18,414 nucleotides of DNA from Patescibacteria group bacterium UBA1875 (GTDB lineage: Bacteria > Patescibacteriota > CPR2 > UBA1875): NCBI GenBank assembly GCA_002338125.1, contig DDHN01000004.1:3121-21534 (forward strand), written 5' to 3'. Numbering within the stretch: position 1 is the stretch's first letter; each line of letters begins with the position of its first letter. Positions 1 through 6,414 of this stretch are shown here, one piece after another. Below the pieces are notes generated by a model, which saw only the letters and a list, made by a program, of their open reading frames with translations, searched no databases and was not told the DNA's origin. The position numbers and the translations under genes were made by a program.

Positions 1-158
1 TCTGGAGCATTTTTTATAATTTCCAAAATTATTTGAGCCTGTTCTCGGGCAATTTCAATGCCTCTTTCGGTAAGTCCGGGGTATTCGGGATTCGGGCTAC
101 TACCAAAGTTTCTTTCTGTATGCCGAGAAGCAAAAAAATCTGGGGTTTCTGTGTTCAT
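1..158 (-). CDS. Histidine phosphatase-like protein, N-terminal part (cut by window edge)
   Basis: The gene starts at an ATG whose bases overlap the stop of the preceding 154-aa gene (ATGA, 4-base overlap), which supports the start. It runs off the left edge, so only about 52 residues are visible. An early hydrophobic strand leads into an Arg-His pair at residues 12-13 (FFASRHTER), followed by LTERGIEIAREQA. This resembles the N-terminus of the histidine phosphatase (phosphoglycerate mutase-like) superfamily, where RHG is followed by LTxxG and a helix rich in A and Q. In that family the His is the phospho-acceptor. The usual Gly after RH is Thr here. The substrate cannot be told, because the second catalytic His and the specificity regions lie outside the window. 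Confidence 0.6.
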   Translation of the reverse strand, partial: MNTETPDFFASRHTERNFGSSPNPEYPGLTERGIEIAREQAQIILEIIKNAP

Positions 159-619
159 TTATCGTCCTTATCGAATTCTCCAAAACGACCAATCTTCATT
201 GACTGATCGGGTGAATACTTATTGTAAATTTCAACAAACCTATCTTCGTCTAAATACCAAATACCTTTATTGGTTTTATTTTTGAAGCTTTTGACCACCT
301 TATAGTACTCGACCATTTCCAAAAATAAAGCATCATTTTTTCTTTTTGCTTGCTCATCCTTGTTTTTTGAGTCGACTATTTGGTAAAAATCCAGTTCCTC
401 AAGGGGCTCTGATAATAGATGGAGCCTACGCTTAATGGCTTCGGGAGCAATCTGTTCAGGGAATAAATAACCAATAACGTACAGTATAGCTCTCGCTTCA
501 TTTAGATCATCCCAATTCGGATTTTCTAAAATGTGCTGGTAGCGTTCCCACATTTTAGTAAGGGTCTCATCAAGTTTCTTTGAGTCAAGTAAATAGGTAT
601 ATTTAAGTATTTCTTCCAT
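155..619 (-). CDS. Hypothetical 154-aa charged, probably helical protein
   Basis: I do not recognise this protein. It has no signal peptide, membrane segment or cysteine pair. It is rich in Lys, Glu, Asp and aromatic residues, looks largely alpha-helical, and ends in an acidic/basic tail (FGEFDKDDK). Its stop overlaps the start of the histidine phosphatase-like gene by 4 bases, so the two are almost certainly co-transcribed and translationally coupled. No Shine-Dalgarno sequence precedes the ATG. Instead a TATATT hexamer preceded by TGG lies exactly 6 bases upstream, so the mRNA may be leaderless. The gene is divergent from the serine recombinase, with 81 bases between them. A cytoplasmic accessory or regulatory role is possible but unsupported. 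Confidence 0.75.
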   Translation of the reverse strand: MEEILKYTYLLDSKKLDETLTKMWERYQHILENPNWDDLNEARAILYVIGYLFPEQIAPEAIKRRLHLLSEPLEELDFYQIVDSKNKDEQAKRKNDALFLEMVEYYKVVKSFKNKTNKGIWYLDEDRFVEIYNKYSPDQSMKIGRFGEFDKDDK

Positions 620-634
620 GACTTAAATATACCA
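620..634 (-). promoter_or_regulatory. Extended -10 promoter of the 154-aa gene, probably leaderless
   Basis: On the minus strand a TGG trinucleotide precedes TATATT (626-631), which ends 6 bases before the ATG at 619. That places the expected transcription start at or next to the A of the ATG. No convincing -35 is seen, which is common for extended -10 promoters. The hexamer lies inside one copy of an 11-bp-spaced direct repeat. Confidence 0.5.
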
Positions 635-643
635 TAAATATAC
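625..643. repeat. Two direct copies of AAATATAC, 11 bp apart
   Basis: AAATATAC occurs at 625-632 and again at 636-643. The 11-bp period puts both copies on nearly the same face of the helix. They overlap the -10 region of the 154-aa gene in the divergent intergenic space. This could be an operator, or chance in AT-rich DNA. Confidence 0.35.
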
Positions 644-689
644 ATTTTTAAGCTAAGAAAGTGCTTACATTCCTCTCAATTAAGCGATA

Positions 690-704
690 CCATCGTCCCG
701 ATGG
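690..704. promoter_or_regulatory. Perfect 6-bp hairpin spanning the recombinase start codon
   Basis: CCATCG (690-695), loop TCC, CGATGG (699-704) form a perfect inverted repeat. The ATG start of the recombinase (701-703) lies inside the right arm. In RNA this would hide the start codon; as DNA it is a short palindrome that a repressor or the recombinase could bind. No Shine-Dalgarno sequence precedes this ATG. Confidence 0.45.
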
Positions 705-1975
705 AAAAGATAGGAGATAAAACTGAGTTAAAGTATTGCCTTTACGCTCGTAAATCATCCGAATCTGATGAGCGTCAAGCAATGTCAATTGATTCTCAAA
801 TCAAGGAGATGTCCGACTTGGCTAGGAAGGAAGACATCAAGATTGTTAAAGTGGTTCAAGAAAGTTATTCCGCCAAACAATCAGGTCAAAGACCAGTATT
901 TATGCAGCTACTTACAGATATTCGATCAGGGGCAGTTAACGGGCTACTAACTTGGGCACCCGATAGACTTTCAAGAAACGCTGGAGACCTTGGATCGCTG
1001 GTAGACCTGATGGATGACAAGAAGTTAGTCAAAATCAGAACCTATTCCCAAAGTTTCACCAATACACCAAGTGAAAAGTTTATGCTAATGATACTTTGTT
1101 CTCAAGCTAAGCTAGAAAATGATAACAGAGGCGAGAATGTCAAACGTGGCATTCGAGCTAAATGTGAAATGGGCTGGCGACCGTGTATGCCCCCAATTGG
1201 TTACTACAACCGAGCCATGGCAGGGATCAAAGATGTTGTCATTGACCCAGACCGAGGTCCATTTATAACTAAAATGTTCGAACATGCGGCCAAGGGTGAA
1301 AGCGGGCGCACGATCAAGGCTTGGCTAGACAGTATTGAAGCCACAAGCAGAAAGGGCAAGCCCATAACTTTAAGTCTGGTTTATCTGATGCTTAAAAATC
1401 CATTCTACTACGGCACTTTCGAGTACCCGATTGGGAGTGGCACTTGGTATAAGGGCTCACACGAACCTTTGATATCCAAAGAGCTATTTGATAAAGCGCA
1501 GAAGCAGATCAACTGTACGAAAAAAGCTAAATGGGGATCGAAAGAGTTCCCATTTCGGAGATTCTTAACTTGCTATTCTTGCGGTTCAACAATCGTCGGT
1601 GAAGAAAAATTCAAAACACTCAAAAATGGCAAGAAAAATAGACATATATATTATCACTGTTCTCGACAAGTAGACCGAAATTGTAAAGAGATGTATCTAT
1701 CGGAAACACAGCTAATCGAGGCATTATTAGCTATTTCAGGTAAGCTAACAGTTGATAAGTTATCAATGGAACCAGAATTAGCCAAAGCCATTCAAAAGTT
1801 CCGCTCCATGCTCGAGACAGTGAATCCTAAAAAGAAATATACTAAAACCGAAACAATCAAAAACTACGCCAAATATGTACTAGAAAAAGGTACCGACTTC
1901 GAAAGGACTCAATTGGTCAGAAATCTGAATGTTAAATTAGCGATTCACGATCGAAAAGCAGTTATTATTGGGTAG
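701..1975 (+). CDS. Serine site-specific recombinase (resolvase/invertase family)
   Basis: This enzyme cuts and rejoins DNA at specific sites through a covalent phosphoserine intermediate. The N-terminal catalytic domain (about 10-150) shows the Y-x-R-x-S signature at Y15, R17 and S19, with S19 the likely nucleophile. The segment DRLSRN (88-93) supplies conserved arginines R89 and R92. A recombinase DNA-binding domain follows (about 160-270, with the PPIGYY motif). Next comes a zinc ribbon formed by C291, C294, C320 and C328. At 424 residues it is short for a large serine integrase, and the C-terminal region after the ribbon is modest. It converges on the 300-aa gene (26-base gap) and diverges from the 154-aa gene. 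No attachment site pair or phage genes are visible, so integrase, resolvase or invertase cannot be told apart. The start is the only nearby ATG but lacks a ribosome binding site. Confidence 0.95.
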   Translation: MEKIGDKTELKYCLYARKSSESDERQAMSIDSQIKEMSDLARKEDIKIVKVVQESYSAKQSGQRPVFMQLLTDIRSGAVNGLLTWAPDRLSRNAGDLGSLVDLMDDKKLVKIRTYSQSFTNTPSEKFMLMILCSQAKLENDNRGENVKRGIRAKCEMGWRPCMPPIGYYNRAMAGIKDVVIDPDRGPFITKMFEHAAKGESGRTIKAWLDSIEATSRKGKPITLSLVYLMLKNPFYYGTFEYPIGSGTWYKGSHEPLISKELFDKAQKQINCTKKAKWGSKEFPFRRFLTCYSCGSTIVGEEKFKTLKNGKKNRHIYYHCSRQVDRNCKEMYLSETQLIEALLAISGKLTVDKLSMEPELAKAIQKFRSMLETVNPKKKYTKTETIKNYAKYVLEKGTDFERTQLVRNLNVKLAIHDRKAVIIG

Positions 1976-2001
1976 AATGTTGCCGTAATGTAAAGGCTAT
2001 C

Positions 2002-2904
2002 TCATCTTTTTTTAGGCGTCCTTTTTGCTATCTCGGGTATACCAGCTCCCGGCTCAATAAAGGTTGCGACTCTAACATTCTTTAGATTACGCATTAGTTT
2101 TGATAGAGGCACGCCGGTTCTATTGCTCTCCTCCATCAAGTCGGCAAGGTCGTCTCCAGAGATAGTTGTTCCCTCGTCGGCCTCAACGATTGTATCCATG
2201 TGAAAATGCGCCGTGCTTTCGTCGTCAGCTTTTACCATTCCATCCAGTATTTCTTCGAGTGTGGCATTGTCGAAAAGAGTTTGCATCCCAGCACCATGAA
2301 GATGGCCACCCTTTAGCTTGTCGAGTTTATTGTCCTTAACGGCGAAACTAAACTCGTCGAAATCATTAAACGGAATATGAAAGTCAGCATATTTAACAAT
2401 CACCATGCCGTTTTTCTTGATTTGAATATGATAATGCGGTTCTTTACCGTAGTATTTATCCTTATGGCCTTCCATATCCCCTGTGGAGCAAGAAAGTGAC
2501 CATTCTAGATTTTTATAAACAATTGTGGTCTCAAATACCTTAGAGTCAGATTTTTCTACAGTGAGGTCGTTAATGTTTCTCATGGGGGCTACGGTATTAG
2601 CAACCCATCTTAAATATGCCTCAATTTCGTGATAGCTCTTTATGTCAAATAAAAGTGGAAGATGTTTTTTCTTTACACCGTTAGCTTCAAAAAGAAGCCA
2701 ATGAAGGCAAGGCTTTTTGTCTGAAAAATGAGTTAATAAATTTCCGCAGTAACTGCATTTGCCTTCAGATAAGGATTTTTTCAAGGAAGTAAATTCTTGC
2801 TCATTTTTAGCAAGTTGCTCATCGTTCTTTTTTAAGAGCACCTCCATAGGCACTGCGTTAATTCTCTGATTAAATCTTTTGATTTGTTCTTCATCGTACT
2901 TCAT
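2002..2904 (-). CDS. Hypothetical 300-aa protein with Cys/His cluster and His-x-His motifs
   Basis: I do not recognise this protein. After a charged helical N-terminus (1-49) there is a likely metal site: C50-x2-C53, then C66-x-H68. Further on are three His-x-His triplets: HYH (157-159), HLH (201-203) and HFH (233-235), plus FHIPF around 175-179. The middle part has alternating strand-like segments, and the C-terminal 60 residues are acidic then basic. There is no signal peptide or membrane segment, so it is probably cytoplasmic. AGGAG lies 11 bases before the ATG. The gene is convergent with the serine recombinase and downstream of tRNA-Asn, so it may be cargo of an element mobilised by that recombinase. 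A metal-dependent enzyme or nucleic-acid-binding protein is a guess from the Cys/His pattern. Confidence 0.8.
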   Translation of the reverse strand: MKYDEEQIKRFNQRINAVPMEVLLKKNDEQLAKNEQEFTSLKKSLSEGKCSYCGNLLTHFSDKKPCLHWLLFEANGVKKKHLPLLFDIKSYHEIEAYLRWVANTVAPMRNINDLTVEKSDSKVFETTIVYKNLEWSLSCSTGDMEGHKDKYYGKEPHYHIQIKKNGMVIVKYADFHIPFNDFDEFSFAVKDNKLDKLKGGHLHGAGMQTLFDNATLEEILDGMVKADDESTAHFHMDTIVEADEGTTISGDDLADLMEESNRTGVPLSKLMRNLKNVRVATFIEPGAGIPEIAKRTPKKR

Positions 2905-2915
2905 ATAAAATTATT

Positions 2916-2920
2916 CTCCT
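2916..2920 (-). promoter_or_regulatory. Ribosome binding site of the 300-aa gene
   Basis: AGGAG on the minus strand lies 11 bases before the ATG at 2904, directly after the right foot of the 13-bp inverted repeat. The spacing is long but acceptable and supports this start. Confidence 0.55.
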
Positions 2921-2924
2921 AACA

Positions 2925-2954
2925 AAATTAGCAAACCGATTGGTTTGCTAATTT
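2925..2954 (-). terminator. Perfect 13-bp inverted repeat, probable tRNA-Asn terminator or operator
   Basis: AAATTAGCAAACC (2925-2937), a 4-base loop, and its exact complement (2942-2954) form a perfect 13-bp stem. Read on the minus strand, the stem is followed by TTTTGTT and lies about 75 bases past the 3' end of tRNA-Asn, as expected for an intrinsic terminator. However, it also ends only a few bases before the ribosome binding site of the 300-aa gene. It could therefore be an operator or an attenuator for that gene instead. Confidence 0.55.
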
Positions 2955-2965
2955 CTTAGTAATCT

Positions 2966-2982
2966 AACCAGCTATTCTGGTT
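2966..2982. repeat. 6-bp inverted repeat between tRNA-Asn and the 300-aa gene
   Basis: AACCAG (2966-2971), a 5-base loop and CTGGTT (2977-2982) form a perfect short hairpin. No T-run follows on the minus strand. It lies 11 bases from the larger 13-bp repeat, so the 126-bp spacer is unusually rich in dyad symmetry. Its function is unknown. Confidence 0.35.
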
Positions 2983-3030
2983 CTTATTTCAATGCCCTAG
3001 ATACACTACGGACACCTTTGGTGCTCAACT

Positions 3031-3105
3031 TGGCTCCCGAGGTCGGATTCGAACCGACGACCTAACGGTTAACAGCCGTTTGCTCTGCCGCTGAGCTACT
3101 CGGGA
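3031..3105 (-). tRNA. tRNA-Asn (anticodon GTT)
   Basis: A full 75-base cloverleaf folds by eye. The 7-bp acceptor stem is TCCCGAG paired with CTCGGGA. The D stem is GCTC/GAGC with GG in the loop. The anticodon stem AACGG/CCGTT carries the loop CTGTTAA, giving anticodon GTT (Asn). The T stem GTCGG/CCGAC has loop TTCGAAT. The discriminator is G and the 3' CCA is encoded. A promoter with near-consensus elements lies just upstream. The 3' end faces the recombinase region, a common layout for island insertion, but no second copy of the tRNA 3' end was found in this window. Confidence 0.97.
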
Positions 3106-3123
3106 TTGTTAAGTTGCTAGGAA

Positions 3124-3152
3124 ATTGTAACAAAATAAGGCTGATTTTTCAA
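3124..3152 (-). promoter_or_regulatory. Promoter of tRNA-Asn
   Basis: On the minus strand TTGAAA (3147-3152) and TACAAT (3124-3129) are separated by 17 bases, close to the housekeeping-sigma consensus. The expected start lies about 10-15 bases before the mature tRNA 5' end. It is back-to-back with the treT-like promoter; the two -35 boxes are 11 bases apart. Confidence 0.7.
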
Positions 3153-3163
3153 TACTATACCTT

Positions 3164-3191
3164 TTGATTTTCACCCAGCTTCATTTATAAT
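3164..3191 (+). promoter_or_regulatory. Promoter of the TreT-like gene, probably leaderless
   Basis: TTGATT (3164-3169), a 16-base spacer and a perfect TATAAT (3186-3191) precede the ATG at 3198 by only 6 bases. The predicted transcription start is therefore the start codon itself. No Shine-Dalgarno sequence is present, which fits a leaderless mRNA. Confidence 0.65.
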
Positions 3192-3197
3192 TAAAAC

Positions 3198-4484
3198 ATG
3201 CATAAAACAAATTCTCTGGAAGATTATCGCCCCATTGTCGGTGACGATGTAATAAAAAAAGTAGTCAAAAAAGCCAAAAAACTTAAAAATAAGCATATTG
3301 TTTGTATCAGCTCTACCCATACTGGCGGGGGGGTTGCCGAAATGCTCAATGCCATGATTCCCATTTTTAATGATTTGGGAATTCCTTTCGGTTGGCGAAT
3401 ACTTCATGGCACTAATAATTTTTTTGAGATAACAAAAAGTATTCATAACGCCCTTCAAGGAGAAAAATTCAACTTTAATGAAAACAAAAAAGAACTTTAC
3501 TATAAAACTAATGAGAGATTTTCGAAATTCACTCATCTTAACCATGATTTAATCATTGTACATGACCCTCAGCCACTACCAATCATTGACTTCTATAAAA
3601 AAGATCAACCCTGGATATTTAGGATACACCCTGATTTCTCAACCCCTGATAAAAATACTTATCGTTATCTAAAAAAATATATCGATAAATATGATCAGGT
3701 TATTGTTTCTAAAAAAGAATTCATTAAAAAAGATCTAAGGCCACCTCAAAGCATAATCTACCCAGCTATTGACCCTCTTTCATTTAAAAATATGGAGTTA
3801 ACAAAAAAACAAAGGATAAAAGAACTTGAAAAAAAGGGCATAAAGAAAACAAAGGTGATGATTTCTCAAATCTCCCGATTTGATAAATGGAAAGGTTTCC
3901 CTGGATTAATAAAAGCCTTTGAAAAGGCCAGAAAAGAAATTGATGCCCAGCTTGTCCTTTGTGGTTCATACGCCAGTGATGATCCAGAAGGAGCCCAGAT
4001 TTATTCGAAGATTGTTGATTTGGTTAAAAAAAGCAAATACAAAAAAGACATTCAAATCGTTTTTGGCGACCGTGAGCTATTCGTAAATGCTCTTCAAGCC
4101 GAATCTGATATTGTTATCCAAAACTCTAAAAAAGAAGGGTTCGGACTAACAGTTGCCGAGGCCTTATTCAAAAGAACACCTGTAATTGCAACCAGAGTTG
4201 GAGGAATTTCTCTTCAAATAAAGCATGGTAAAAACGGTTATCTTGTAAAATCAGGGGATAACTCCGAACTCACCCGATATATTATAAAGTTGGTTAAGGA
4301 TAAAAACCTTAGAGAAACTATGGGAAACTTTGGTAGACAATACATAATCGATAACTTTATTATTACCAGGTTAATGCTTGATTGGATGGAATTATTTATC
4401 GATTATCTAACCTTCCCCAAAAATATCGGCTATCTTAGCAACCGGATAATTTCAAAAATCAACGGAGAGAAGAAGAAAAATTAA
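3198..4484 (+). CDS. treT: TreT-like trehalose synthase, GT4-fold glycosyltransferase
   Basis: TreT enzymes (trehalose glycosyltransferring synthase) reversibly join a nucleotide-diphosphate glucose and glucose to make trehalose in the cytoplasm. This 428-aa protein is close to the roughly 410-aa family length. It shows a Gly-rich loop GGGVAE (43-48) followed by a predicted helix, then FFEITKSIHNALQG (75-88), both typical of TreT. It also has FRIHPDFS (141-148) and YPAIDPLS (188-195). The C-terminal Rossmann half starts at QISRFDKWKG (224-233) and carries the E-x7-E motif E313/E321 of retaining GT4 enzymes. No signal peptide or membrane segment is seen. The gene stands alone on the plus strand, and its stop overlaps the stop of the convergent VanW gene. 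A related GT4 enzyme with another acceptor remains possible. Confidence 0.8.
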   Translation: MHKTNSLEDYRPIVGDDVIKKVVKKAKKLKNKHIVCISSTHTGGGVAEMLNAMIPIFNDLGIPFGWRILHGTNNFFEITKSIHNALQGEKFNFNENKKELYYKTNERFSKFTHLNHDLIIVHDPQPLPIIDFYKKDQPWIFRIHPDFSTPDKNTYRYLKKYIDKYDQVIVSKKEFIKKDLRPPQSIIYPAIDPLSFKNMELTKKQRIKELEKKGIKKTKVMISQISRFDKWKGFPGLIKAFEKARKEIDAQLVLCGSYASDDPEGAQIYSKIVDLVKKSKYKKDIQIVFGDRELFVNALQAESDIVIQNSKKEGFGLTVAEALFKRTPVIATRVGGISLQIKHGKNGYLVKSGDNSELTRYIIKLVKDKNLRETMGNFGRQYIIDNFIITRLMLDWMELFIDYLTFPKNIGYLSNRIISKINGEKKKN

Positions 4485-6199
4485 TGTGGATATTTATCCG
4501 GCGAATCGTAGTTTGAAAGATATGACTCAGCTTCTATCAACTTGCCTGAATTATCGTACAAAAAACGATATATCAAGGCCTTAAAAGACCCTGGCCCCTT
4601 TTTTCCAGCATCAAAAGTATAGGGGGTCACCCATTCTACTTTCGGGACTGCTCCTATGGCATTTTTATTACCAGCAAATTTAACCGATATTTCTTTTTTG
4701 GTGCCGAAAAATTCAAAATAAAGGAAATTACCTGTGATTCTGGTCTGGACCAAAATGTGCGATCTGGTATTATTAGCAAATTTAAGATCAGGATTAGGGA
4801 CATAAATTGTAGCATCTGTGCCATAAGGCCGATAATAACTAACTGGGTAAGAATGAGCTTTACGAGCAAGAATCGGTAGCCCACCATTTAGGGCCGCCCT
4901 AAAAGCTGTTGTTGAAACTTGACACAATCCCCCACCATATTCCGGTGTAGTCTCATTATTTTTTATAACCAACTCCGGAAGATAACCATTAGCTGCATCA
5001 ACGTCTCCGAGGTTAGCGGTAAACGAAAAAGTTTCTCCGGGCTCAATCAAAAGCCCATTAAATTTTTCGGCCCCTACCCTAATATTATGACGGCGATTAG
5101 CAGGGCTTCCGGCAAAATTTGAATATCCGGTAGCAACGATTTCCCTAATACCCAAGTCGGCAATAGTTTCTTTACTTATTAGGGCTTTTCTTTCCCTTGT
5201 CGTTAGCCTAGCTGTTCTCTTATTTTGTGACAAGGAGCTAAGAATATTCTTGGTACTTTCATCGATATCCAAAGAAATCCCAGACTTGGCTGAACTTTTT
5301 ATTACAACCATATCATTCATAACCCCCAAAACAGCATTTACAGGTTCTTTTTCTATTTCCTTGGCTAGTTCCCCCAAGAAACTGGCAATTGCGTTATATG
5401 AAAAAATAGTAACTTCAGCTTTATCTTGTTCAAGAATACTGAAATATCGGCCAAAAGAATATCTCTTTACAAAAGGCCCGATCTGACTTGGTAGTTCTAC
5501 AAAGTTAAGAAGTTTTTCTTTTGAAACGGAATAATTATTTCGACCATTAGTCAAAGTCAAGTCGTAAAAACCGTCATTTTTAATTTGCACAAAAATTTCT
5601 TCAAGCTCAGGAGCACTGTACACCGGAGGTATCTTATTAGTGACAAGGTTCATTTGATTTTTTAAATTACCCGTTGCTGTTATAAAGCTATAGAAACTAC
5701 TACCATAGCTCAACCTCCTACCGGGACGCCCTTCCTTAAAAACATATTGACCATTATCTGCATTAATCGACGCATTATTAACTTTTCTGTTTATACTCTC
5801 CTCAAAAGAATCAATAGCGGCATAAAGCTTTTTCTTGTCGTAATCAACAACAAAAGGTAAGTCAACCTGCTCACCAAGAGAAAAAGAGCTGTCAACTGCT
5901 TCAAGTGCATTAGAAACAGTTTTCTCGATATTGTAGGATAAGCCAAGTTCTGATTTAGATATTTTTTTTCCGGAAATATAAAAAACATCATCACTGAGAT
6001 ATTTTTTACTTTCTTTGCCAAGCACATCAGTTGCTTCTTGATGACTTAGACCTGATAAGGAAATGCCAGCTACACTAACACCAGGGTAGACTCTATTTTG
6101 ATAGATAAACCATGTACCCAAGACTATTGCTAAATATATAGAAGCTAAAACAACGAGGCTGAGGATGCCCCAAATTAACTTTTCAACTGTCCCCTTCAT
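4481..6199 (-). CDS. VanW-domain protein with membrane anchor and peptidoglycan-binding-like repeats
   Basis: This is a 572-aa protein with one N-terminal membrane segment (about 9-32), placing the rest outside the membrane. Residues 35-350 contain repeated modules of the kind called putative peptidoglycan-binding in YoaR/VanW proteins; YPGVSVAGISLSG (38-50) is the typical entry motif. The VanW domain (about 365-500) is clear: NRRHNI, LIEPGETFSF, and GGGLCQVSTT (422-431), followed by HSYPVSYY and YGTDATI. A short C-terminal module (about 517-572) follows. The biochemical role of VanW is not established; a cell-envelope function is inferred. The ATG overlaps the stop of the DUF3006-like gene by one base (TAATG). 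Its own stop overlaps that of the convergent TreT-like gene within TTAA, leaving no room for a terminator. Confidence 0.93.
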   Translation of the reverse strand: MKGTVEKLIWGILSLVVLASIYLAIVLGTWFIYQNRVYPGVSVAGISLSGLSHQEATDVLGKESKKYLSDDVFYISGKKISKSELGLSYNIEKTVSNALEAVDSSFSLGEQVDLPFVVDYDKKKLYAAIDSFEESINRKVNNASINADNGQYVFKEGRPGRRLSYGSSFYSFITATGNLKNQMNLVTNKIPPVYSAPELEEIFVQIKNDGFYDLTLTNGRNNYSVSKEKLLNFVELPSQIGPFVKRYSFGRYFSILEQDKAEVTIFSYNAIASFLGELAKEIEKEPVNAVLGVMNDMVVIKSSAKSGISLDIDESTKNILSSLSQNKRTARLTTRERKALISKETIADLGIREIVATGYSNFAGSPANRRHNIRVGAEKFNGLLIEPGETFSFTANLGDVDAANGYLPELVIKNNETTPEYGGGLCQVSTTAFRAALNGGLPILARKAHSYPVSYYRPYGTDATIYVPNPDLKFANNTRSHILVQTRITGNFLYFEFFGTKKEISVKFAGNKNAIGAVPKVEWVTPYTFDAGKKGPGSFKALIYRFLYDNSGKLIEAESYLSNYDSPDKYPH

Positions 6200-6408
6200 T
6201 ATTCTCCCCGTAATACTTCTTTTAACAGGTTTTCGGCTATTTCTTTTGAAGATTGCTTATCCTCTTCTTCACTAGCAACAGTAATTACTACAAAATCTTC
6301 TTCTGCTACGGTAACTGCTTCTCTGGGCAAAGAAAACTCAAAACCGTTGTATTTTATAACAGCGAAATCGCCCTCAAACCTATCTAGTTTTCCTTTGATT
6401 TTTTTCAT
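6199..6408 (-). CDS. DUF3006-like small protein
   Basis: This 69-aa protein begins MKKIKGKLDRFEGDFAVI, then PREAVT, and ends in an acidic helix (about 40-69). The pattern of an N-terminal DRFEGDxAV, a central PRE and a charged C-terminus matches the DUF3006 family, whose function is unknown. I chose the ATG at 6408 over a TTG two codons upstream because a perfect TATAAT lies 6 bases before this ATG, the same layout as two other starts in the window. DUF3006 genes are often found beside secreted hydrolases; here the partner is the VanW protein, coupled by a one-base overlap. Confidence 0.75.
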   Translation of the reverse strand: MKKIKGKLDRFEGDFAVIKYNGFEFSLPREAVTVAEEDFVVITVASEEEDKQSSKEIAENLLKEVLRGE

Positions 6409-6414
6409 AATCAA

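Noticed and set aside
1976..2001. Bidirectional terminator between the recombinase and the 300-aa gene
   Set aside because: The 26-base convergent gap contains no convincing stem followed by a T-run.
3012..3024. CACC-TTT-GGTG hairpin just past the tRNA 3' end
   Set aside because: A 4-bp stem with mismatched flanks is too weak to call as a feature.
3031..3105. tRNA-Asn as a proven attachment site
   Set aside because: No second copy of the tRNA 3' end was found in the window and the enzyme is a serine, not tyrosine, recombinase; kept only as a possibility.
3171..3545. 124-codon open frame on the minus strand opposite the TreT-like gene
   Set aside because: It covers the conserved N-terminal half of TreT and the promoter region, with no start signal and a composition typical of a shadow frame.
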